From the NCBI GenBank assembly GCA_905147135.1, contig LR990044.1, positions 15,194,122 through 15,258,121 on the forward strand: a stretch of DNA of 64,000 nucleotides. The letters run 5' to 3'. The DNA is from Blastobasis lacticolella (taxonomy: Eukaryota; Arthropoda; Insecta; Lepidoptera; Blastobasidae). The notes below the pieces were generated by a model. The model saw only the letters and a program-made list of their open reading frames with translations, made no database searches and was not told the origin of the DNA. Of this stretch, positions 58,875 through 64,000 are shown in pieces; within the stretch, counting starts at the first letter, position 1; each line of letters starts with the position of its first letter. A program made the translations under genes and the position numbers.

Positions 58875-59577
58875 GGACCACGGTTAGTCCGAATCAACTG
58901 ACAGTGGTAGAAAATATAAAATGTGGATATGGCAATTTCTATTGGATAATCTGTCCTTGTCAGTCATTGTCCATTATTATTTAGGCGATTCGCACACAGG
59001 AACGCAGCACCGTACAGTTGTGCGTGACGTGCGTTAGTGCGTGACATAAAGTTATTTGAGCTGTCATCGGTTTTTATGGAAATTACTCATAGTCGAACAC
59101 ACTGAAAACGCATCCACGCGCGTTCGTGCGGATCCGTCGTCTTTTTTCTTTGACACATTTGACACGGGCTGCGGGTCAGATAAGTTTTTGGCGCTGTACT
59201 TTAAAAAGGCGTCAAATAGGCCGCTGCTGTGAAGTGAGGTCTCCAGGATTGTCAAATAGGTATTCTGTTACTCAGTTCTCTAATTATTTTTCGTCTAAAT
59301 AATATAATTTTATGAAAAGATTATAACAATTTGGAGAATTCCTACATTTTTTATTGTATATAAAACAATATAAAAATTACACCTATTTCCAAATTTCGCC
59401 AGAATGAATGCTGCGCTTCAATGTGCCAATCGCCTCAATAATATTTTTCAAGTCAGTCAAATTCTTTGTTATGACTTTTATGAATGACGTTCTATGACGA
59501 ATAAAAGACATGGCATTAGTTGCCATACAGAGATTTTTTTTTCTGTTTTAAAAAGCGATTCGGACTTAGCGTGGTCC
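58875..59577. mobile_element. 703-bp MITE (family M1), copy 2, inverted
   Basis: Reverse-complement copy of 19445-20147 with the same ends and length, roughly 90% identical by eye. Confidence 0.75.
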
Positions 59578-60028
59578 TACTATACACACAAACACATGCC
59601 CATATCTATCTAATTTGTAGCAGTAACTCGAGACTATCAAGTGTCACAAGCACAGAGCATAAAACAAATTGCCATAAGCGTGAAGGTAGCTAACTTTCCA
59701 ATCTCTTTGGCCACAAGCTACGATCCTGACACACCTCATACATGCTCGTTATTATTATAAAACTCTTGTCAAAAACTCAAAGTATTTAACACTTGCTCCA
59801 TTTGTTATCTATCTTCATTATATTGTGCCGGGTAACATCCTGTTTTCTTTCAATCACCATCACGTTCACCACAGCTTATCGTATAAAGGACTCTGGCTCT
59901 CGTCTGGCACTGGCTGCCGATCGTTTGGTGGCACGTTTGACATCTTTTTACGCAGCGTGGTCTTATCATTGTCACAATTTCCTTAAATGAAGAGGGCGAT
60001 GCTTTTGCCGGACGTCGTCCATAATTGA
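59578..60028. other. No recognised gene
   Basis: No frame or element is supported here. Confidence 0.4.
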
Positions 60029-60090
60029 TTCGAACCCGATACCTCTCGCTTACGAGTCGGATAGTCAACCGCATGGCCACCGACGCTCTT
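60029..60090 (-). mobile_element. S2 SINE head fragment
   Basis: The minus strand has box A and box B regions (GTCGGTGGCCATGCGGTTGA and GGTATCGGGTTCGAA). The body is missing. Confidence 0.6.
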
Positions 60091-60261
60091 GATAAAAAGT
60101 AAACATTAATAATTTATTATTAACGAATGTTTGGATGATTTTTATGAGATTTGGCACACAGATAGACTATCATGCCCGCGCGTGTCTGGGGGTCTAAAAA
60201 GGCCACTTTGGATAAAACGTCAGAAATATGATTCATTTGGTGAATTGTAGCAGAATATAAG

Positions 60262-60527
60262 CAGTTAGCCGAGTGGTGCCCGGCAGAGTAGAATAGCACC
60301 AACCCCTTACACTCGTGGGTGTCGTACAAGGCGACTAATGTTTTCGAGGCAAAAGATCTTAGAGTCTCCGTAGACTGGAAAATGGGCAGCAGCGTTTTCC
60401 ATTGTTATATTTACAACACTGCGATCTCCAACCCGCCTGCCAAGCGTGGGAGATTATGGCAATAACCTTCCCTTTCGTTGGAGAGGCCTTAAGTCCTGCA
60501 GTGGACTGTATGGGCTGTGATGATAAG
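60262..60527 (+). mobile_element. Degenerate RTE-type LINE or SINE 3' end
   Basis: It ends in GGAGAGGCCTTAAGTCCTG, then CAGTGGACTGTATGGGCTGT and GATGAT. This resembles the 3' end and GAT-type tail of lepidopteran RTE elements and the SINEs that share it. Confidence 0.5.
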
Positions 60528-62411
60528 CAGTTCGCCTAAAAATAGTAAAACGGCTGCTTTTTCTGTATGAATCATATTCAATTCCTTTCATCAAACGAAT
60601 CATATTTGGCTCCATATTGCCACATCGTAACGTTACAATTTTCCTATTGAACTTTCTCATTATTCTTTTTTTTTAATGCACGTTTCTTTACAAATTCAAA
60701 ATTTATTTATGTATCTTATATCCCTACCAGGTGCTCTATCCGCTATATTTGCGGTAGACGCCAGAAAGGACACCTACTCATTGCACAAGACAGGATATGA
60801 CAGTCCAACACAGTGTTGCCACTCTTCTCCGTTGCCAGATATTGTGCCACTTTTACGGCATAATGCTTGGTTATCCTGTAGTGTATGTATTTATATTTAT
60901 TTTATTGACTACCTATTTATTTATTTATAATTTATTGATATCTAGGGAACATGGTATGATTTCTTTATCATGTTATCTCACTTATTTTGTTAGTTTATGT
61001 ATTTTCATTTTTAATTTTTCCCACATTTTGATAAACCGTTTTGGGGTAATTTTGACGTGCTAGGTACCCGATTTTTTAAGGCGCACATTGAGTACGGAGT
61101 GTTTTGATTCTTGTTTTTTTTCACAACATACTTTCTTTCACGAGTTTTCTGATTAAAATGTGTAGTGATGGTGGCCATAAGTAATGTCTAATACCTGTTG
61201 CTGACGAAAATCTATTGAGTTTTCCGTGCTAGATACTAAACAATCCTGCTTATCTCCCTGCTCGTTTCCATCCATCCGAATCCTAACCCGTACCTTTCCT
61301 TCCTTCTTACCCAGATATGGAGAAGTAGAGGGAGTGCTCCATTTTCTAGAGCCGGGAAATTTAGTTTAACTCTAGTTTATCTTTTAACACCACTTTGCCA
61401 CAGTTTTGACCAACTTTGATACCTTTTACTGACATATTTTTGTCAAGTTAGCCCTACATTTACATTGAAAATAGGCTCAGTTTTATGCTCTGGTAGTCTC
61501 ATGGGTGTTACTCAGACTGCCTCACCAAAACCCCATCCAACAAACCCGTACCAGATCCAGCCAACAACTCTGTGTTTGACCTGCAACTCCACCATTCCAG
61601 AGATCTTTCACCTACCTGCTTTTGTATCTGGTATTATTGGTAGTTTACATTGTATCAGTATGCACTTAGAGAGAACAAAGAGGGACCAATTTTTTATGTT
61701 TTCATGATTTTTGTTCGGTCGGACCAACTTTTCATAATGTTATATATCTAAGATTTACCGTTTCTTTGCTTTTTATACTGTTTACTTTTATTAACAATAT
61801 ACATTTTATAGTTTTACTCCCCATATTTAGTTTCCTTTATAGAATCCCTAAGTTTAATTCAGCTCAGAATACAGTCTGACAACATCAGTAAATGGTTTCC
61901 GGTTTTTACAGTATTCCTTCCCGTTAAGATTTTTCGTGTTAATAAATACTAAATCATCAAAAAGACGCATATTTCAATAATCAATTTTATCATTTTCTAA
62001 TGAAATACAATTTAAAATAAAAGTAAAATAAACATTCAAATGCGAAAAAAGATATACTCAATTATAATAACTGGCAAAACTATAAACTGAATATAACATA
62101 ATATTATATGTAGCGCGAATGTACAAATAAATACCTAAACTTTAGAAATTCACAAAATATATTTACAAAACTCGCAATAAAAATAATTTAAAATTTTCAG
62201 TAACGAAATATGCTCGCGCCGTAACCGAAAATTCCCACGCTTTTATTTTATTTTAATGCTTTACAATGCTAATAAATATTACAAAATAACGAAATCAATC
62301 TAAATGAAAACTGTAATCAAGTGTAAAAACTTGTAAAATACAAATATGAAACAAATATTTTGCTCATTCAGTAACTTCTAAGGATTCTGCTATTTAACGT
62401 ATTAGTAGCTA
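60528..62411. other. No recognised gene
   Basis: An AT-rich stretch. The short frames at 60676-61063 and 61465-61707 have no recognisable domain and no splice-consistent neighbours. Confidence 0.45.
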
Positions 62412-62670
62412 GTAGAGCTCGTCTAGTCTAAAATGACGCGCCCCACTACTTAGTTAGTTGATTTCGATGTGTGCGTGCAAATATTGATAACGACACTTCA
62501 TCTGTGTGGGAGGTGGTGGGAGCGACGCGTGCTCCTACGTTGGTGTCTCACCGGCAACTGAATGACCAATTACAACGGCATTTGTATATGTATTGCGTCC
62601 ATATTTTAAACTTGCTTGTGTGCGTTAATGCGATAGTGGGGCGCGTCATTTTAGATTAGACGAGTTCTAC
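62412..62670. mobile_element. 259-bp MITE with about 33-bp inverted ends
   Basis: The left end at 62412-62445 (GTAGAGCTCGTCTAGTCTAA onward) and the right end at 62637-62670 are reverse complements with about two mismatches. CTA lies on both sides (62409-62411 and 62671-62673). A 3-bp target fits PIF/Harbinger-type MITEs. Confidence 0.7.
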
Positions 62671-63099
62671 CTAAGTAGATCTTTTTACGAATTTCCGTAC
62701 AAAACTGTCAAATTAGGTGAATTGCAATATGAATCATAATATGAATCATTTGGCGTTGGCAACGTGGCCTTACGGTTGGCGAAATGGAACATATTAGGTT
62801 CATAATATGAAACACCCACCGTGGCCTTTTTAGACCCCCTGAACAGCTCCGTAGACTTCCCTACAACACATCTGCCAGCGTGGCTGACCACTGTCCGCGA
62901 CCGCGACTATCTAAATGGCGCTTTGGTGGCTACTAGTTAAAAAAAGATTGCCTATCTCAATTATTTTCTATTGAGACAAAGTTTCGGTGCAGTCAACATT
63001 GTTTTTTTTTCTTTTCAAAATGTCAGCGGAAAAAAATAGCTGTGGGTAATTATTGTTCGTATTTATTATTAGAAATAATAAAAATAGAAATTGAAAACA
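62671..63099. other. 3' flank of copy D
   Basis: Short internal repeats (ATATGAATCAT) and one stretch (TGGCCTTTTTAGACCCCC) resemble a repeat near 60190. No gene. Confidence 0.4.
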
Positions 63100-63105
63100 T
63101 TTATT
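63100..63105 (-). terminator. Polyadenylation signal of esterase copy D
   Basis: AATAAA on the minus strand about 150 nt after the stop of copy D. Confidence 0.45.
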
Positions 63106-63256
63106 ACACGGAAAAACAACACCACAAAATAAAATGTACAAATGTACAGAGTAAAAAAATTAAAAACAACCAGTAAGAAACAGTTTTTTTAATATTATTG
63201 TTACACAGCCACGTTGCATAATTATCACTCGCCTTTAATATCTATTGTAGGGATAT

Positions 63257-64000
63257 CTAAGGTGGAGTGGGCATCCTGTAGTGGTTCACGTACAAATCTT
63301 CCCAAAATCCGAAGAGTGGGTGACGAGGGCTATTTGTTTGCATCCATAGACCCGACCATAAGCCAGGCGTGTCTGGTGAGTTTCCACCTTCAATTATTAT
63401 GAAGTTCCGAAAGATGTTATTGATTGGGAACCAAGTAATCTTTTGCCCCTCATAGTCCGTTTGTCTGAAATTATGTTAAGAAATGCAATAAGTAGTTTAC
63501 TTACGTTCCTCGTCAAATATATTGATATATGGGTATTTGCGAAAGTTAGTAAGGAGAATGTATTTACTATACAACAATACACAAGTATTATAAACAAAAA
63601 CAAATAGGTAAGTATGGAAAATTAAACTAAATTTAAATTATAAATATAAAACCCTAAAAAAACATTATTAAAAAATCTATATCAACAAATGTCTCCTAGA
63701 TTGCAGCCAGGAGATGAAATCCATTACGCTGGCTAAAAACTACTGAACGCATTATGATGAAATTTGGCGTAACGTAGTTTATAGTACACATACCATAATT
63801 TATTCCGAAATTTAATGTGGTTCCACGAGAACGCTACGGAAGAGCTATGTAAAATAATTAAATTAAATAATTTTAATATTCTCACCCAGTATAAATGAAT
63901 GTTCTGTATTTTTCCATTATTGACCTCATAATCACTAAATCATTCCTTGCAAGATTGTCATTAAATATAAAGTTAAGGATTCCACCATGAGGAGCTCCTC
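63257..64000 (-). CDS. Carboxylesterase-like protein copy D, partial (last part of exon 2 and exon 3)
   Basis: Exon 2 is visible from the window edge to 63886 and exon 3 is 63464-63257, with the same phase-2 GT-AG junction as the other copies. The visible sequence has the triad His (GAPHGGILNFIF), NDLVIMRSIMEKYR and the exon 3 core (WFPINN, FGFWEDLY). The frame stops at TAG 63259-63257 right after HYRMPTPP, so the hydrophobic GPI-type tail of A-C is absent and no tail is encoded after the stop. If the rest is intact, D would be secreted and soluble. The elbow lies outside the window, so whether D is catalytic cannot be seen. D is clearly older than the A-B-C split. Confidence 0.85.

Overview
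The window looks like nuclear DNA of a moth or butterfly (Lepidoptera). The support is intron-containing carboxylesterase-fold genes with GT-AG splice sites, SINE and LINE 3'-end families of a type common in Lepidoptera, a BEL/Pao element, Helitron-like and MITE insertions, and no bacterial-type operons. This assignment rests on recognition, not on a database search. The host content is one gene family: four tandem minus-strand paralogues of a secreted or surface carboxylesterase-like protein. From left to right these are copy A (5607-9081), copy B (33414-40056), copy C (53899-57347) and the 3' part of copy D (63257 to the window edge). A, B and C each have three exons (264 nt, 1256 nt and 262-268 nt) coding for about 593-595 residues. 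Each has a signal peptide, one large esterase exon and a C-terminal hydrophobic tail resembling a GPI-anchor signal. D stops just before that tail. In A-C the nucleophile elbow reads GHGSG where active esterases have GESAG, so the catalytic serine position is Gly. The oxyanion HGGG loop is replaced by TGEEY, while the Glu and His of the triad remain. These are probably non-catalytic esterase-fold proteins. || Layout: the three complete genes lie in repeat units that begin at about 20, 27578 and 48285. Each unit runs, left to right: a degenerate LINE cut by a 2.17-kb palindrome-ended element (called E1 here), a second LINE C-terminal remnant, the esterase gene, and 5' flank repeats. Between units A and B lie an interrupted E1 copy carrying a nearly complete LINE (10153-13593), MITE-rich DNA, a LINE endonuclease remnant and a broken BEL/Pao element (22483-27032). 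Between B and C lie LINE and SINE scraps and a second, 5'-truncated BEL/Pao copy (43218-47860) with its own E1 insertion. Right of C are SINEs, a 703-bp MITE that also occurs inverted at 19445, a further MITE and gene D. || History: copy A is mosaic. From exon 2 leftward it is nearly identical to C, but its intron 1 and 5' flank match B and share two retroelement insertions that C lacks. The switch lies between 7550 and 7679. Copy B alone carries a 2.8-kb LINE in intron 1, a SINE in intron 2 and a Helitron-like insertion just downstream of its last exon. The paralogues act as empty sites that give exact element boundaries.
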